A stretch of 64,000 nt of DNA from the NCBI RefSeq assembly GCF_014204495.1, contig NZ_JACHLN010000001.1:1364001-1428000 (forward strand). Direction: 5' to 3'. The notes under the pieces were generated by a model, which made no database searches, was not told where the DNA came from, and saw only the letters and a program-made list of their open reading frames with translations. Shown here one piece after another: positions 33,854 to 43,528 of the stretch (its first letter is position 1; the number at the start of each line of letters is the position of its first letter). The position numbers and the translations under genes were made by a program. Source of the stretch: Sphingomonas kyeonggiensis (GTDB taxonomy: Bacteria > Pseudomonadota > Alphaproteobacteria > Sphingomonadales > Sphingomonadaceae).

Positions 33854-35161
33854 ATGTTAGCGCCTTTCCCCTGGATAGACGTAGCGATCATCTTCGCGCT
33901 GATCGTTCTCAACGGCCTTTTTTCGATGTCCGAGCTGGCGATCGTCTCGTCGCGCACCGCGCGGCTGGAGGCCATGGCCCGGGCTGGTCGCAGCGGTGCG
34001 GGCGCCCGTACCGCGATCCAGCTCGCCGCCGATCCGGGCAAGTTCCTCTCCACCGTGCAGATCGGCATCACGCTGATCGGCATCATCGCCGGTGCCTATT
34101 CGGGCGCCAGCCTGGGCGAGCCGACCGCGCAGCGAATCGCGCTGCTGGGGGTCAGTGACGAGCTGGCGCATACGCTCGGCATCGCGATCGTCATCGGCCT
34201 CACCACCTTCGGCTCGCTGGTCGCGGGCGAACTGGTGCCCAAGCAGTTCGCGCTGCGTTCGCCCGAGCCGATCGCGGTGCTCGTGTCGGTGCCGCTGCTG
34301 TGGATCAGCCGCCTGACCGCGCCGCTGGTCTGGCTGCTCGATTCGACCACCAAGCTGATCTTCCGCCTGATCGGGCTCGACCGCGAATCGGAGAACAGGG
34401 TCACTGCCGAGGAGCTGCACCTGCTCGTGGCCGAAGCCAGCAAGTCGGGCGTGATCGAGGAGCATGAGCGCTCGATCATCTCCAGCGTCGTCCGCCTTGC
34501 CGACCGGCCGGTGCGCGAAGTGATGACGCCGCGCACCGATGTCGACTGGGTCGATGTGAACCTCGACGCCGACGGCATCCGCGAGGCGCTGCTGCTCACC
34601 CCGCACACCCGCCTGCCGGTGGCCGAGGGCTCGGTCGACACGGTGATCGGCGTGGTCCAGGCCCGCGACATCGCCGCCGCGCTGTTCCGCGGCGAGGCGC
34701 TCGACCTGCGCAAGCTGATGCGCGAGGCGCCGATCCTGCCCGACACGGTCGATGCGATGGACGCGCTGGGCGCGCTGCGCCGTGCGGAGGTGCCGATGGG
34801 GCTGGTGCATGACGAATATGGCCATTTCGAAGGCATCGTGACGCCGGCCAACCTGCTCGCGGCGATCGCCGGCGAGCTGGCATCGGACGTCGAGCCGGGC
34901 GACAACCCCAATATCGTGACCCGCGAGGACGGCTCGCTGCTGGTCTCCGGCCAGATGCCGGCGGACCTGCTGGCGGAGAAGCTCGGCCTCGATCTCGACG
35001 AGGATCGCGACTACGCCACGGTTGCCGGCCTGGCGCTGGCGGTGCTCAAGCACCTGCCGACCGAGGGCGAGAGCTTTGTCGAACAGGGTTGGCGCTTCGA
35101 AATCGTCGACATGGACGGCCGCAAGATCGACAAGCTGCTGGTGGACCGGGCGGAGAAGTAA
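33854..35161 (+). CDS. CNNM/CorC-type membrane protein with CBS and transporter-associated domains
   Basis: This 435-residue protein begins with a DUF21/CNNM membrane domain of about four segments (FALIVLNGLFSMSELAIVSS, LVAGELVPKQFALRSPE). It then has a CBS pair (residues about 215-345: REVMTPRTDVDWVDVN, RLPVAEGSVDTVIGVVQ, VHDEYGHFEGIVTPANL) and a C-terminal CorC_HlyC domain (residues about 355-432). The family exports Mg2+ or acts in divalent cation homeostasis; the old name 'hemolysin' is misleading. It stands alone between tadA and a convergent gene. Confidence 0.9.
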   Translation: MLAPFPWIDVAIIFALIVLNGLFSMSELAIVSSRTARLEAMARAGRSGAGARTAIQLAADPGKFLSTVQIGITLIGIIAGAYSGASLGEPTAQRIALLGVSDELAHTLGIAIVIGLTTFGSLVAGELVPKQFALRSPEPIAVLVSVPLLWISRLTAPLVWLLDSTTKLIFRLIGLDRESENRVTAEELHLLVAEASKSGVIEEHERSIISSVVRLADRPVREVMTPRTDVDWVDVNLDADGIREALLLTPHTRLPVAEGSVDTVIGVVQARDIAAALFRGEALDLRKLMREAPILPDTVDAMDALGALRRAEVPMGLVHDEYGHFEGIVTPANLLAAIAGELASDVEPGDNPNIVTREDGSLLVSGQMPADLLAEKLGLDLDEDRDYATVAGLALAVLKHLPTEGESFVEQGWRFEIVDMDGRKIDKLLVDRAEK

Positions 35162-35402
35162 CCCGCGCTCAGGGCTTCCAACAGCGCGTGGGTGGCGACT
35201 CGCGAAAGTACACAAAGTACAGGCCAAGAGCGGGTTTCTCGGTGCGCTATGCGCCCTGTTTTCCCCGGAACGCCGCACATCGCGTAACTTTCTTGCGCGG
35301 GCGTGATCCTATTTTTCCAACCGGGTCAAAGGATGACCGGCTTGGGGGCTGGCCGCGCAAGCCAGGCAGAGGAAATCCTACATTGCAAGCGCGGCAGAGC
35401 CG

Positions 35403-35424
35403 CTCCCCGGCTTTCGCCGGGGAA
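35403..35424. repeat. Half-copy of the composite palindromic repeat (family 1)
   Basis: CCCCGGC-TTTC-GCCGGGG is identical to the right arm of the full copies. It lies in the 279-nt gap between the convergent CNNM/CorC gene and the helix-hairpin-helix gene, near the end of the latter. I see no gene in the rest of this gap. Confidence 0.75.
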
Positions 35425-35440
35425 CCGAGGAACGGCAGTG

Positions 35441-36259
35441 TCAGAGCTTCCCGAACACGCCCTCGAAGCCGGCAATGTCTTCCTTTGCCAGGAAGCTCGC
35501 CTGCTCGATCCAGCGATCGCGGTGGATGCGGCCCTGGAAGTCGCCGAGCTTGGCGTCGAGCGCATCGGCTTCCTCGGGGGTGAGCGCCGCGAGCTGGGCG
35601 AAGCTGGTGATGCCGACGCTGTTGAGCTTTTCGCCCAGGCGCGGGCCGACGCCCTTCATGCGGGTGAGGTCGTCCGCCGTCGGTGCGGCAGGCGCGGGCG
35701 CAGGCTCGGGTGCTGCGCTGACAGGCTCGGGCGCTGGCGCGGGCTCGGCATGCGCAGGTTCGGCGATGTCCGCCGCGAGCGAAGCGGGCGATGCCTCGAG
35801 CGGCGCGGCAGCGGCGATCGGTTCGTCGGCGAGCGGCTCTGCGACAGGCGCTTCCTCGACGACGGGCGGTAACGGCGCCGGGACGATCTCGGCGACAGGC
35901 TCGGGTGCGGCGACAGGCTCCGGCTCCGCAACCGGGGCAGGCGCCGGGGCTACAGGTTCTGGTTCCACAACCGCAGCGGGAGCCTCGGCAACCGGCTCGG
36001 GTGCCGGCGGAGCGAGAGGTGCCTCGGCGAGAGGCGGCGGCGGCGGGGCGACCGGCGGGGTGATCGGCCGGGCGGCCGTGTCCTCGCGATATTCCTCGTT
36101 ATACTCCTCGATCTCCTCGCGCGCCTTGTTGCGGCGAGAGGCGAGGCGGGCCCCGAAGATCAGGATGAACAGCGCGAAGACCACTCCCGCCGCGATTGCC
36201 GCGAACGGGAGGGTCAGCCAGACCGGGGCTCCGTCAAAGAGCGGTTGCGTGCTGTCCAT
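35441..36259 (-). CDS. Membrane-anchored helix-hairpin-helix protein with Pro/Ala/Glu linker
   Basis: This protein of about 272 residues has one N-terminal membrane segment (PFAAIAAGVVFALFILIFGA), a charged region (RRNKAREEIEEYNEEY), and about 140 residues of Pro/Ala/Glu/Val repeats. The C-terminal domain contains tandem helix-hairpin-helix motifs (LTRMKGVGPRLGEKLNSVGI, TPEEADALDAKLGDFQGRIH) and ends in WIEQASFLAKEDI. Such C-terminal domains occur in proteins loosely described as 'flap endonuclease-like' and usually bind DNA or protein. Function is unknown. ATG at 36259 follows GGGGAAAG; ATG 36277 is possible. Confidence 0.75.
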   Translation of the reverse strand: MDSTQPLFDGAPVWLTLPFAAIAAGVVFALFILIFGARLASRRNKAREEIEEYNEEYREDTAARPITPPVAPPPPPLAEAPLAPPAPEPVAEAPAAVVEPEPVAPAPAPVAEPEPVAAPEPVAEIVPAPLPPVVEEAPVAEPLADEPIAAAAPLEASPASLAADIAEPAHAEPAPAPEPVSAAPEPAPAPAAPTADDLTRMKGVGPRLGEKLNSVGITSFAQLAALTPEEADALDAKLGDFQGRIHRDRWIEQASFLAKEDIAGFEGVFGKL

Positions 36260-36331
36260 CTGCGCTTTCCCCGTCATGCAAGTTTGCGATTCCGGGCACC
36301 TGCATAACGTGGTGCGGCGCAGCGCGACAAG

Positions 36332-38122
36332 CTAGTCGCTCGACCCCGGCTTGGAGTGTCCCGAATCGGCAAGCTTCACCAGCCGGGTGAACTCGGCCCG
36401 CCAGTAGTTGCTGGAGGCCGGCGCGAGGGCGCCGATCTGGGTGTAGCTGTAGCCGTTGAGGTATTTGTCGCCGCGCAGATGCTGGCCGAACGCGGCGACC
36501 GAGGTGACGAAGGCCATGTCGCCGCTGGGCGCACGGGCGCCCTGCATCAGGCTGGCCGGCACCGGGCGCTCGATCAGCTTCGAGGTCTCGCTGCCGGGCG
36601 CCTTGTAGCGCAGTTTGACAAAGGCCATCTCGCTGCCGGTCGAGGCAGCCGTGGCCGGGCGATTGGCATCGTAGCGCCGATCCGGCGTCCATCCTTGGGC
36701 ATTGGCGGGGACGACTTCATAGAGCGCGGTCACCTGATGCCCCGCGCCGATATCGCCGGCATCGACGGTATCGTTGTTGAAGTCCTCCTCGGCCAGCGCG
36801 CGGTTCTCATAGCCGATCAGGCGGTACTGCTTCACCTGGCTGGGGTTGAACTCGACCTGGACCTTCACGTCCTTGGCGATGGTGAAGAGCGTGGCGGATA
36901 GCTCGTCGTCGAGCACCTTGCTCGCCTCCATCGCGCTGTCGATATAGGCATAGTTGCCGTTGCCGACATCGGCGATGCGCTCCATCATCGCTTCGTTGTA
37001 ATTGCCCTGGCCGAAGCCGAGCGTGGTGAGCGTGATGCCGTCGTCGCGGTTCTTCTTCACCAGCGCCTCGAGCGCCTTCTTGTCGTTGATGCCGACGTTG
37101 AAGTCGCCATCCGTGGCCAGGAAGATGCGGTTGATACCGCCCTTCATGTAGTTGGCCCGCGCCACCGAATAGGCGAGCTGGATGCCCTCGCCGCCCGCGG
37201 TGGAACCGCCGGCCGAGAGGCAGTCGAGCGCGGCCTTCACATATTCCTTCTTGTAGGTCGGCTCGAGCACCACGCCCGCCGCGCCCGCATAGACGACGAT
37301 CGAGACGCGGTCCTTCGCGGTCAGTCCGTCGGCGAGCTGGGTGAGCGCCTTCTTGACCAGCGGAAGCTTGTCGGCGTCCTCCATCGATCCCGAGACATCG
37401 ACCAGGAAGACGAGATTGGCCGGCGGCCGCCCCTTGGCATCGACGTCATAGCCGCGCAGGCCGATGCGCAGCAGCCTCGTCTCGGCGTTCCACGGCGTGG
37501 TCGAGACGTCGGTGGTCACGCTGAACGGCACGTCCTGCGAGGTCGGGCGCGGATAATCGTAGCGGAAATAGTTGATCATTTCCTCGGTGCGCACCGCGTC
37601 GGCGGGCACGTCCTGCCCCTGGGTCAGGAAGCGGCGGACATTGGAATAGGCGCCGGTATCGACATCGACCGAGAAGGTGGAGACGGGCTGCTCGGCAACC
37701 GCCTGGATCGAGGCGACGGCCTTGCCGTCATAGCGCTCGGTATTGCCTGGCGCGCCATAGGGCTGGGGCCCCGTGATCCGGCTGCCGGTCACCACGGGCG
37801 CGCTGGCGGCATAGCCGTTCGCGACGCGCTTCTGGGCGGTTACGCTCAGCGCTTCGGCCATTGGCGCGGACGGCGGGGGAGGCGGAGCCGGCATCGGCTC
37901 GGGCGTGGGCATTACCGTCGGCATGGGCGGCGGAGCATAGCCCAGCGGCCGCGGCATGCGGCGGCCGCGGTCGCGCGCGCTATCATTGTCTTCGCGCACG
38001 CAGCGGACCGGCGAATGGCGGTCCTGGCTGGCGGCGACCGGACCGGCCTTGGGCAAGGGCGGCGGCGCGGCGGAGGTGGTGAGCAGGGCGGAACAACCGA
38101 TCAACAGTGCGGAACGCGACAT
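36332..38122 (-). CDS. VWA-domain lipoprotein (YfbK-like)
   Basis: This 596-residue protein has a short lipoprotein signal (SRSALLIGC, lipobox cysteine at residue 10). A Pro-rich region with repeated PMPTVMPTPEPMPAP follows, then a YfbK-type N-terminal domain (TFSVDVDTGAYSNVRRFL) and a von Willebrand factor A domain. The metal-dependent adhesion site is intact (FLVDVSGSMEDADK, with LATDGDFNVGI later). The C-terminal DUF3520-like part follows (MAFVKLRYKAPGSETS). The role is unknown; VWA lipoproteins often scaffold envelope complexes. ATG at 38122 follows GGGGAGAG. It is divergent from the HD-GYP gene. Confidence 0.88.
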   Translation of the reverse strand: MSRSALLIGCSALLTTSAAPPPLPKAGPVAASQDRHSPVRCVREDNDSARDRGRRMPRPLGYAPPPMPTVMPTPEPMPAPPPPPSAPMAEALSVTAQKRVANGYAASAPVVTGSRITGPQPYGAPGNTERYDGKAVASIQAVAEQPVSTFSVDVDTGAYSNVRRFLTQGQDVPADAVRTEEMINYFRYDYPRPTSQDVPFSVTTDVSTTPWNAETRLLRIGLRGYDVDAKGRPPANLVFLVDVSGSMEDADKLPLVKKALTQLADGLTAKDRVSIVVYAGAAGVVLEPTYKKEYVKAALDCLSAGGSTAGGEGIQLAYSVARANYMKGGINRIFLATDGDFNVGINDKKALEALVKKNRDDGITLTTLGFGQGNYNEAMMERIADVGNGNYAYIDSAMEASKVLDDELSATLFTIAKDVKVQVEFNPSQVKQYRLIGYENRALAEEDFNNDTVDAGDIGAGHQVTALYEVVPANAQGWTPDRRYDANRPATAASTGSEMAFVKLRYKAPGSETSKLIERPVPASLMQGARAPSGDMAFVTSVAAFGQHLRGDKYLNGYSYTQIGALAPASSNYWRAEFTRLVKLADSGHSKPGSSD

Positions 38123-38299
38123 GGCAACTCTCCCCTTCAGAGTGCGGCGCGCGAGTCGCTGCGCGCCCAGGGATGGAATGTCGCGTTTTCGAGATGAGCG
38201 CCAGATGAACGAGATGTTATTATGTATCATTTCAATTTGTGTAATTTGCGCGGATTTGCCGGATTGAATCGGGTGTCGCGGCCCGTGCGGCGGGCAAAT

Positions 38300-38325
38300 C
38301 TCCTAAGATAGGAGGAAGAATGTGA
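38300..38325 (+). promoter_or_regulatory. HD-GYP leader: sequestered ribosome site plus ATG-TGA start-stop
   Basis: CTCCTA (38300-38305) can pair with TAGGAG (38309-38314) across AGA. This hairpin includes most of the Shine-Dalgarno sequence GGAGG (38311-38315). Five bases later comes ATG (38320-38322) immediately followed by TGA (38323-38325). The TTG start of the HD-GYP gene is at 38333, 17 nt from the ribosome site. A ribosome binding here would initiate and stop at once. Confidence 0.5.
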
Positions 38326-38332
38326 GACCGAA

Positions 38333-39541
38333 TTGCTTCAACGGATATCGCCCAGCCAGGTAAAACTTGGAATGTTCATCCACGGCTTCGAAGGCTCGTG
38401 GCTGAAGCATCCCTTCTGGCGCTCGCGATTCCTGCTGGAGCGGCCGGCCGACCTGGCGCTGCTGCGGACCTGCGACGTGACCGCGGTGGTGATCGATCTC
38501 AGCCGCGGCGTCGGTCCCGATCCATCCGCGCCGCCTCCGCCCCCGCCCGCGCCGATGTTCCTTCCCGAGCCGCTGGCCGAGGCGGTGAAGGCCGATCGCG
38601 ACTATGCCCGGCGGACGATCGCACGCGCGCACGGCGTGGCGCGGGGCATCTATGAGAATGCCGGGCAGGGGCGGCCGATCGACGCGCGCGAGGCGACCGC
38701 GGTGGTGGCCGAGATTGCCGATTGCGTCGCCCGCAATCCCGGCATGTTCGTCGACATGGCGCGGCTCAAGTCCAAGGACGAATATACCTATCTCCACTCG
38801 GTCTCGGTCTGCGGGCTGATGGTCAATCTGGCCCGCCAGATCGGGCTCGACGAAGCGGCGATGCGCGCAATGGGGCTGGCCGGGCTGCTCCACGATGTCG
38901 GCAAGACCAGCGTGCCGGCCACGGTGCTCAACAAGCCGGGCCGGCTCGACGATGCCGAGTTCGCGATGATCAAGCGGCACCCCGAGGCCGGGCATGCGAT
39001 GCTGCGCGGCGCCGAGGGGATCAACCAGGAGGCGCTGGACGTCTGCCTGATGCATCATGAGAAGATGGACGGCAGCGGCTATCCGTTCGGCCTCAAGGGC
39101 GCGGAGATCAGCCTGGCCGCGCGGATGGGCGCGATCTGCGACGTGTTCGACGCGCTGACCTCCGACCGTGCCTATAAGGACCGCTGGACCCCGTTGCGCG
39201 CGGTCACCGAGATGTTCGGCTGGACCGGGCATTTCGATCCGGAACTGATGTTCCAGTTCTGCCGCAGCATCGGCGTGGCGCCGACCGGGCTGCTGGTGCG
39301 GATGGCCTCTGGCCGGCTCGGCGTGGTGCTGCCCGATGGCGGGCAGGGCCTGCGCAGCATGGTCCGCCTATTCTACTCGGCCGAGCACCGCCGGATGATC
39401 CCGCTCGAGGATATCTTCCGCGGGATGAAGGAAGTCGTGGTCGGGCTGGAAAACCCGGCGGACTGGGGCTTTTCCGACTGGGATGCCGCGGTCCGCCTGC
39501 TTTCCGAAGGCCATAACGCGCTGCCGGATTCGCAGCGCTAG
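38333..39541 (+). CDS. HD-GYP cyclic-di-GMP phosphodiesterase with DUF3391 N-terminus
   Basis: This 402-residue protein has an N-terminal DUF3391 domain ([20 protein letters not shown], residues 2-21), a Pro-rich linker (66-74) and an HD-GYP domain. The catalytic parts are intact: HDVGK at 187-191, KRHPEAGH, and [16 protein letters not shown] at 241-256. It should hydrolyse c-di-GMP to GMP, opposing the diguanylate cyclase at 13.7 kb. TTG at 38333 is chosen because it puts Met-Leu-Gln-Arg-Ile exactly at the family start, and no ATG or GTG is available in frame upstream. The leader is unusual (see 38300-38325). The stop overlaps purD's stop at CTAG. Confidence 0.9.
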   Translation: MLQRISPSQVKLGMFIHGFEGSWLKHPFWRSRFLLERPADLALLRTCDVTAVVIDLSRGVGPDPSAPPPPPPAPMFLPEPLAEAVKADRDYARRTIARAHGVARGIYENAGQGRPIDAREATAVVAEIADCVARNPGMFVDMARLKSKDEYTYLHSVSVCGLMVNLARQIGLDEAAMRAMGLAGLLHDVGKTSVPATVLNKPGRLDDAEFAMIKRHPEAGHAMLRGAEGINQEALDVCLMHHEKMDGSGYPFGLKGAEISLAARMGAICDVFDALTSDRAYKDRWTPLRAVTEMFGWTGHFDPELMFQFCRSIGVAPTGLLVRMASGRLGVVLPDGGQGLRSMVRLFYSAEHRRMIPLEDIFRGMKEVVVGLENPADWGFSDWDAAVRLLSEGHNALPDSQR

Positions 39542-40800
39542 CCTTCGCGGGCGATCTCGCGCCAGCCGATGTCGCGGCGGCTGAAGCCGGTGGGGAAGTC
39601 GATCGCGTCGACTGCGGCATAGGCGGCAGCCTGCGCGTCCTTCACCGTATCGCCCAGCGCGGTGACGTTGAGCACGCGACCACCGCTGGAGACCAGCGTG
39701 TCGCCGTCCATCCGGGTGCCGGCATGGAACACCTTGGCGCCGGTTGCCTCCGCCTTGTCGATGCCGGCGATCGCGCCGCCGGTTTCGGGCGTGCCGGGAT
39801 AGCCGTTGGCGGCCATCACCACGGTGAGCGCGGTCCTGGCCGCGAAGGTCGGCGCCGGCTGGCTGGCGAGCTCGCCCTTGGCCACGGCCAGCATCAGCGC
39901 GAGCAGATCGCCGGTGAAGCGCAGCATCAGCACCTGGCATTCGGGGTCGCCGAAGCGGGCATTGTACTCGATCAGCTTGGGGCCGGTCGCGGTCAGCATC
40001 AGCCCGGCATAGAGCACGCCCGAATAGGGTGCGCCCATCCGTGCCAGCGCCTCGACCGTGGGGCGGACGATCTCGTCGATCGCCTGGGTCTCCAGCGCCG
40101 GGGTGAGCACCGGGGCGGGGCTGTATGCGCCCATGCCGCCGGTGTTCGGGCCGGTATCGCCGTCACCGACGCGCTTGTGGTCCTGCGCCGATCCGAAGGA
40201 GACGAGCGTCTCGCCGTCGGTCAGCACGAACAGGCTGGCTTCCTCGCCTTCCAGGAATTCCTCGATCACCACGCTGGCGCCGGCATCGGCGAAGATCGCG
40301 CGGACCGCGCCTTCCGCTTCCTCATGGGTGAAGGCGACGGTGACGCCCTTGCCCGCGGCCAGGCCATCGGCCTTGATGACGACCGGCAGGCCGAAATCCT
40401 CGAGCGAAGCGAGCGCGCCGTCGCGGCTCTCGCAGCGGACATAGCCGGCGGTCGGGATCTTCTCGCGGGCGCACAGGTCCTTGGTGAAGCCCTTCGAGCC
40501 TTCGAGCTGGGCGGGCAGCTTGTTCGGCCCGAACACCGCGATGCCCATGGTGCGCAGATTGTCGCCGAGACCCGCGACCAGCGGCGCCTCGGGCCCGATC
40601 ACGACGAAGCCGATCGAATGGCGAAGGCAGAAATCGATCACGCCGCGATGGTCGTTCACCGCGATGTCCACGATTTCGGCATGCTCGGCTATTCCCGGAT
40701 TGCCCGGGGCGGCGTAGAGCCGTTCGAGCAGCGGCGATTGTGCGAGCTTCCATGCAAGAGCATGTTCGCGGCCGCCCGAGCCGAGCAACAGGACATTCAT
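39538..40800 (-). CDS. purD: Phosphoribosylamine-glycine ligase
   Basis: This 420-residue ATP-grasp enzyme makes glycinamide ribonucleotide, the second step of purine synthesis. It starts [19 protein letters not shown], the classic PurD N-terminus, and has [40 protein letters not shown] and [15 protein letters not shown]. Its start codon overlaps that of xseA on the other strand (CATG, 40798-40801), and its stop overlaps the HD-GYP stop (CTAG). Thus there is no intergenic DNA on either side. A ribosome site AAGGGG lies inside the xseA coding sequence, so its promoter must too. Confidence 0.96.
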   Translation of the reverse strand: MNVLLLGSGGREHALAWKLAQSPLLERLYAAPGNPGIAEHAEIVDIAVNDHRGVIDFCLRHSIGFVVIGPEAPLVAGLGDNLRTMGIAVFGPNKLPAQLEGSKGFTKDLCAREKIPTAGYVRCESRDGALASLEDFGLPVVIKADGLAAGKGVTVAFTHEEAEGAVRAIFADAGASVVIEEFLEGEEASLFVLTDGETLVSFGSAQDHKRVGDGDTGPNTGGMGAYSPAPVLTPALETQAIDEIVRPTVEALARMGAPYSGVLYAGLMLTATGPKLIEYNARFGDPECQVLMLRFTGDLLALMLAVAKGELASQPAPTFAARTALTVVMAANGYPGTPETGGAIAGIDKAEATGAKVFHAGTRMDGDTLVSSGGRVLNVTALGDTVKDAQAAAYAAVDAIDFPTGFSRRDIGWREIAREG

Positions 40801-42175
40801 GAGCGACCCCTTCTTCGATACACCAGCGCGGCTCGTAGCCGAGCAGGTGGCGGGCGACAACGCACCGGCGCTATCGGTCAGCGAATTATCTTCGGCGCTC
40901 AAACGGATGGTCGAAGGCGAGTTCGGCCATGTCCGCCTGCGCGGCGAAATCTCGGGCTGGAAGCGGGCGGCTTCGGGCCATGCCTATCTGGCGCTCAAGG
41001 ACGCCGATGCGGTGATCGACGGGGTGATCTGGCGCGGTGCCGCCAGCGCGATCCCGTTCGCACCGCAGGACGGGCTGGAAGTGATCGTCACCGGCAAGCT
41101 GACCATCTATCCGGGGCGCTCCAAATACCAGATCGTCATCGAGCGGATGGAGCTGGCCGGCGAAGGCGCGCTGATGGCGCTGTTCGAGAAATTGAAGGCC
41201 AAGCTCGCGGGCGAGGGGCTGTTCGATCGTGCGCGCAAGCAGCCGCTGCCGTACATGCCCAGGGTGATCGGCGTGGTGACGTCGCCGACCGGTGCGGTGA
41301 TCCGCGACATCCTGCACCGGCTCGCCGATCGTTTCCCCAGCCATGTGCTGGTCTGGCCGGTCAAGGTGCAGGGCGACGGCGCGGCGCAGGAAGTCGCCAA
41401 TGCGATCCGCGGCTTCGATGCGCTGGCGGAAGGCGGCGCGGTGCCGCGGCCCGACCTGCTGATCGTCGCGCGTGGCGGCGGCTCGATCGAGGATCTCTGG
41501 GCGTTCAACGAGGAAGTCGTGGTCCGCGCGGTTGCCGATTGCCGGATCCCGGTGATCTCGGCGGTGGGGCATGAGACCGACACGAGTCTCTGTGACTATG
41601 CCGCGGACCTGCGCGCGCCGACGCCAACCGCGGCGGCGGAGATCGCGGTGCCGGTGCTGGCGGACGTGCGCCATACCATCGCGACGCTGGCGCACCGGAC
41701 CGAGCGTTGCGTGCGTCGCTATCATGAGCGCGCCGGCGAGCGGCTGGCGGCTTTGGTCCGCGTGCTGCCGCGCCGCGACGCGCTGCTTGGGCCGCAGCGC
41801 CAGAAGATGGACGATCTCGGCGGCCGGCTCGATCGCGCGCTGGAGCGCCGGGTCACCGTGGCGCGGGGCGTGCTCGATCGCTCGGCCGGCGCGCTGCGCC
41901 CGGCGATGCTCGACCAGAAGCTGTCCGCGGCGCGCCAGCGGCTGGAGGGGATCGGCCGGCACCTCGATCTGGTCCATCCCAATCGCCCGCTCGAGAAGGG
42001 CTATGCCTGGGTCGAGGCGCGCGGGACCAGCAAGGTGATCGGTACTGCCGAAGCCGCGCGCGGTGCCGGCGCCGTGACGCTCCACTTCATCGACGGGGCC
42101 GTCGACGCGCGGGTTGAGCGCCCGGGCGCCAAATCCTATGATGCGCCCAAGCCCGAACAGCCCAGCCTGTTGTAA
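40799..42175 (+). CDS. xseA: Exodeoxyribonuclease VII large subunit
   Basis: This 458-residue nuclease subunit degrades single-stranded DNA together with XseB. It has the N-terminal OB fold ([39 protein letters not shown]), the catalytic domain beginning [19 protein letters not shown], with [19 protein letters not shown] and [20 protein letters not shown], and a long coiled C-terminal region. The early part [12 protein letters not shown] confirms that the ATG at 40799 is real even though it overlaps the purD start. xseB is not in the window. A DUF2093 gene follows. Confidence 0.96.
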   Translation: MSDPFFDTPARLVAEQVAGDNAPALSVSELSSALKRMVEGEFGHVRLRGEISGWKRAASGHAYLALKDADAVIDGVIWRGAASAIPFAPQDGLEVIVTGKLTIYPGRSKYQIVIERMELAGEGALMALFEKLKAKLAGEGLFDRARKQPLPYMPRVIGVVTSPTGAVIRDILHRLADRFPSHVLVWPVKVQGDGAAQEVANAIRGFDALAEGGAVPRPDLLIVARGGGSIEDLWAFNEEVVVRAVADCRIPVISAVGHETDTSLCDYAADLRAPTPTAAAEIAVPVLADVRHTIATLAHRTERCVRRYHERAGERLAALVRVLPRRDALLGPQRQKMDDLGGRLDRALERRVTVARGVLDRSAGALRPAMLDQKLSAARQRLEGIGRHLDLVHPNRPLEKGYAWVEARGTSKVIGTAEAARGAGAVTLHFIDGAVDARVERPGAKSYDAPKPEQPSLL

Positions 42176-42205
42176 GAGAAGAGCCATTTCGAGGATGCCG
42201 CGCCC

Positions 42206-42406
42206 ATGCTGATGTCGAACCCCGTCGCCCGCGCGGCCCGCCTCCACTTCATGGCCAATGGCTTTCGCGTGCTGACCCCGGGCGATCACGTCGTCTGCGC
42301 GGTCAGCGGCGAGAAGGTGCCGCTGCAGATGCTGCGCTACTGGAGCGTCGCCCGGCAGGAGCCCTATGCCTCCGCCGCGCTGGCGATGCAGGCGATGCAC
42401 GGCTGA
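42206..42406 (+). CDS. DUF2093 family protein
   Basis: This 66-residue protein matches DUF2093: ARLHFMANGFRVLTPGDHVV, CAVSGEKVPLQMLRYWSVAR and QEPYASA. The function is unknown. The domain is short and found in alphaproteobacteria, commonly next to xseA. It ends with a one-base overlap with the M23 peptidase gene (TGATG), so it is part of an xseA-DUF2093-M23 unit. Confidence 0.88.
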   Translation: MLMSNPVARAARLHFMANGFRVLTPGDHVVCAVSGEKVPLQMLRYWSVARQEPYASAALAMQAMHG

Positions 42407-43308
42407 TGGGGCTCGCCGCGCGACTGCCCGCCGCCGTTCTGGGCTTCGTGCTGCTCGGCAGTGCCCAGCTTCCTGCCCTGCCGGGCTCCCCGGTCGCGGA
42501 GGCGATCGCCGCGCCGATTCCCGCCGCTCCCAATGTCGCCGGGCCCTTCATCTTCCAGGGCCAGCTGATCCAGGGCGGCGCCGTGATCGGCACCGCGCCC
42601 AAGGGCGCCAGCATGCTCACGCTCGACGGGGAGCCGGTGCCGGTAACGCCGGATCGCAAGTTCCTGATCGCCTTTGATCGCGACCATGGCCCGAGCGCGA
42701 CGCTGGTGGCGACGATGGGCGACGGCAGCCAGCAGCGCCAGGTGCTGGCGATCGCGCCGCGTGCCTGGGATATTTCACGTTTGGATACACTTCCGAAATA
42801 TCCGGTGCCGCGCCCGGAGTTCGAGCGGGTGCGCCCGGCCGAACTCGCGCAGATCAATGCGGCGCGGAAAATGCAGACCGATGCGACCGGCTGGCGGCAG
42901 ATGCCCTTCTTCTGGCCGGCGGTTGGACGCATCTCCACGCTGTTCGGCTCGCAGCGTATCTATCGCGGTGAGCCGGGGTCCTATCATTCCGGGATCGACA
43001 TCGCCCGGCCTACCGGCACGGTGGTGCTCGCGCCGGCCGATGGCGTGGTCATCCTTGCTGCCGCCAAGCCCTTCACATTGGAGGGGAATTTGCTGATGAT
43101 CGATCATGGCGCGGGGCTCAACAGCGCCTTCATGCACTTGTCGAGAATCGACGTGAAGCTGGGCGAGCATGTCCGTCGGGGCCAGCCCATCGGCGCCGTG
43201 GGGATGACTGGGCGCGCGACGGGGCCGCACCTCCACTGGAGTCTCAAGTGGCGTGACGCGCGGATCGATCCGCTGCTTGTCGCGGGGTCGATGCCTGTTA
43301 TCGATTGA
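42406..43308 (+). CDS. M23-family murein endopeptidase
   Basis: This 300-residue exported protein has a signal peptide (LPAAVLGFVLLGSAQLPALP) and a C-terminal M23 (LytM) domain from about residue 165. The zinc ligands are present: GSYHSGIDIARPTGT (His and Asp) and ATGPHLHWSLKW (His-x-His). It would cleave peptidoglycan cross-links or stem peptides in the periplasm. The region before the domain is not a coiled coil, so it is not an EnvC-type activator. Its ATG overlaps the DUF2093 stop by one base. Confidence 0.9.
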   Translation: MGLAARLPAAVLGFVLLGSAQLPALPGSPVAEAIAAPIPAAPNVAGPFIFQGQLIQGGAVIGTAPKGASMLTLDGEPVPVTPDRKFLIAFDRDHGPSATLVATMGDGSQQRQVLAIAPRAWDISRLDTLPKYPVPRPEFERVRPAELAQINAARKMQTDATGWRQMPFFWPAVGRISTLFGSQRIYRGEPGSYHSGIDIARPTGTVVLAPADGVVILAAAKPFTLEGNLLMIDHGAGLNSAFMHLSRIDVKLGEHVRRGQPIGAVGMTGRATGPHLHWSLKWRDARIDPLLVAGSMPVID

Positions 43309-43528
43309 GGCGCGAATGTGTCGCGCTGCAACATAAAGCAACACAAAACGAGGTTGTTGCGCAATATTCTGCCCGTTGTTGTGGCATTTTGGCTACAGGT
43401 TTGTTGAAAGCGCGCGCAGCATGGCCTTCCCAGTTTACAGGGAGGGGGTCCACATTCACGATCCGTTCAAGCTTCGCCATCCCGACACGTGAGTTGCACA
43501 CGAATGGATGGTGAAGCGGGGAGACAAT

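Noticed and set aside
35162..35440. Gene in the 279-nt gap after the CNNM/CorC gene
   Set aside because: Open frames there have no ribosome site and low-complexity translations, and a half-copy repeat lies in it.
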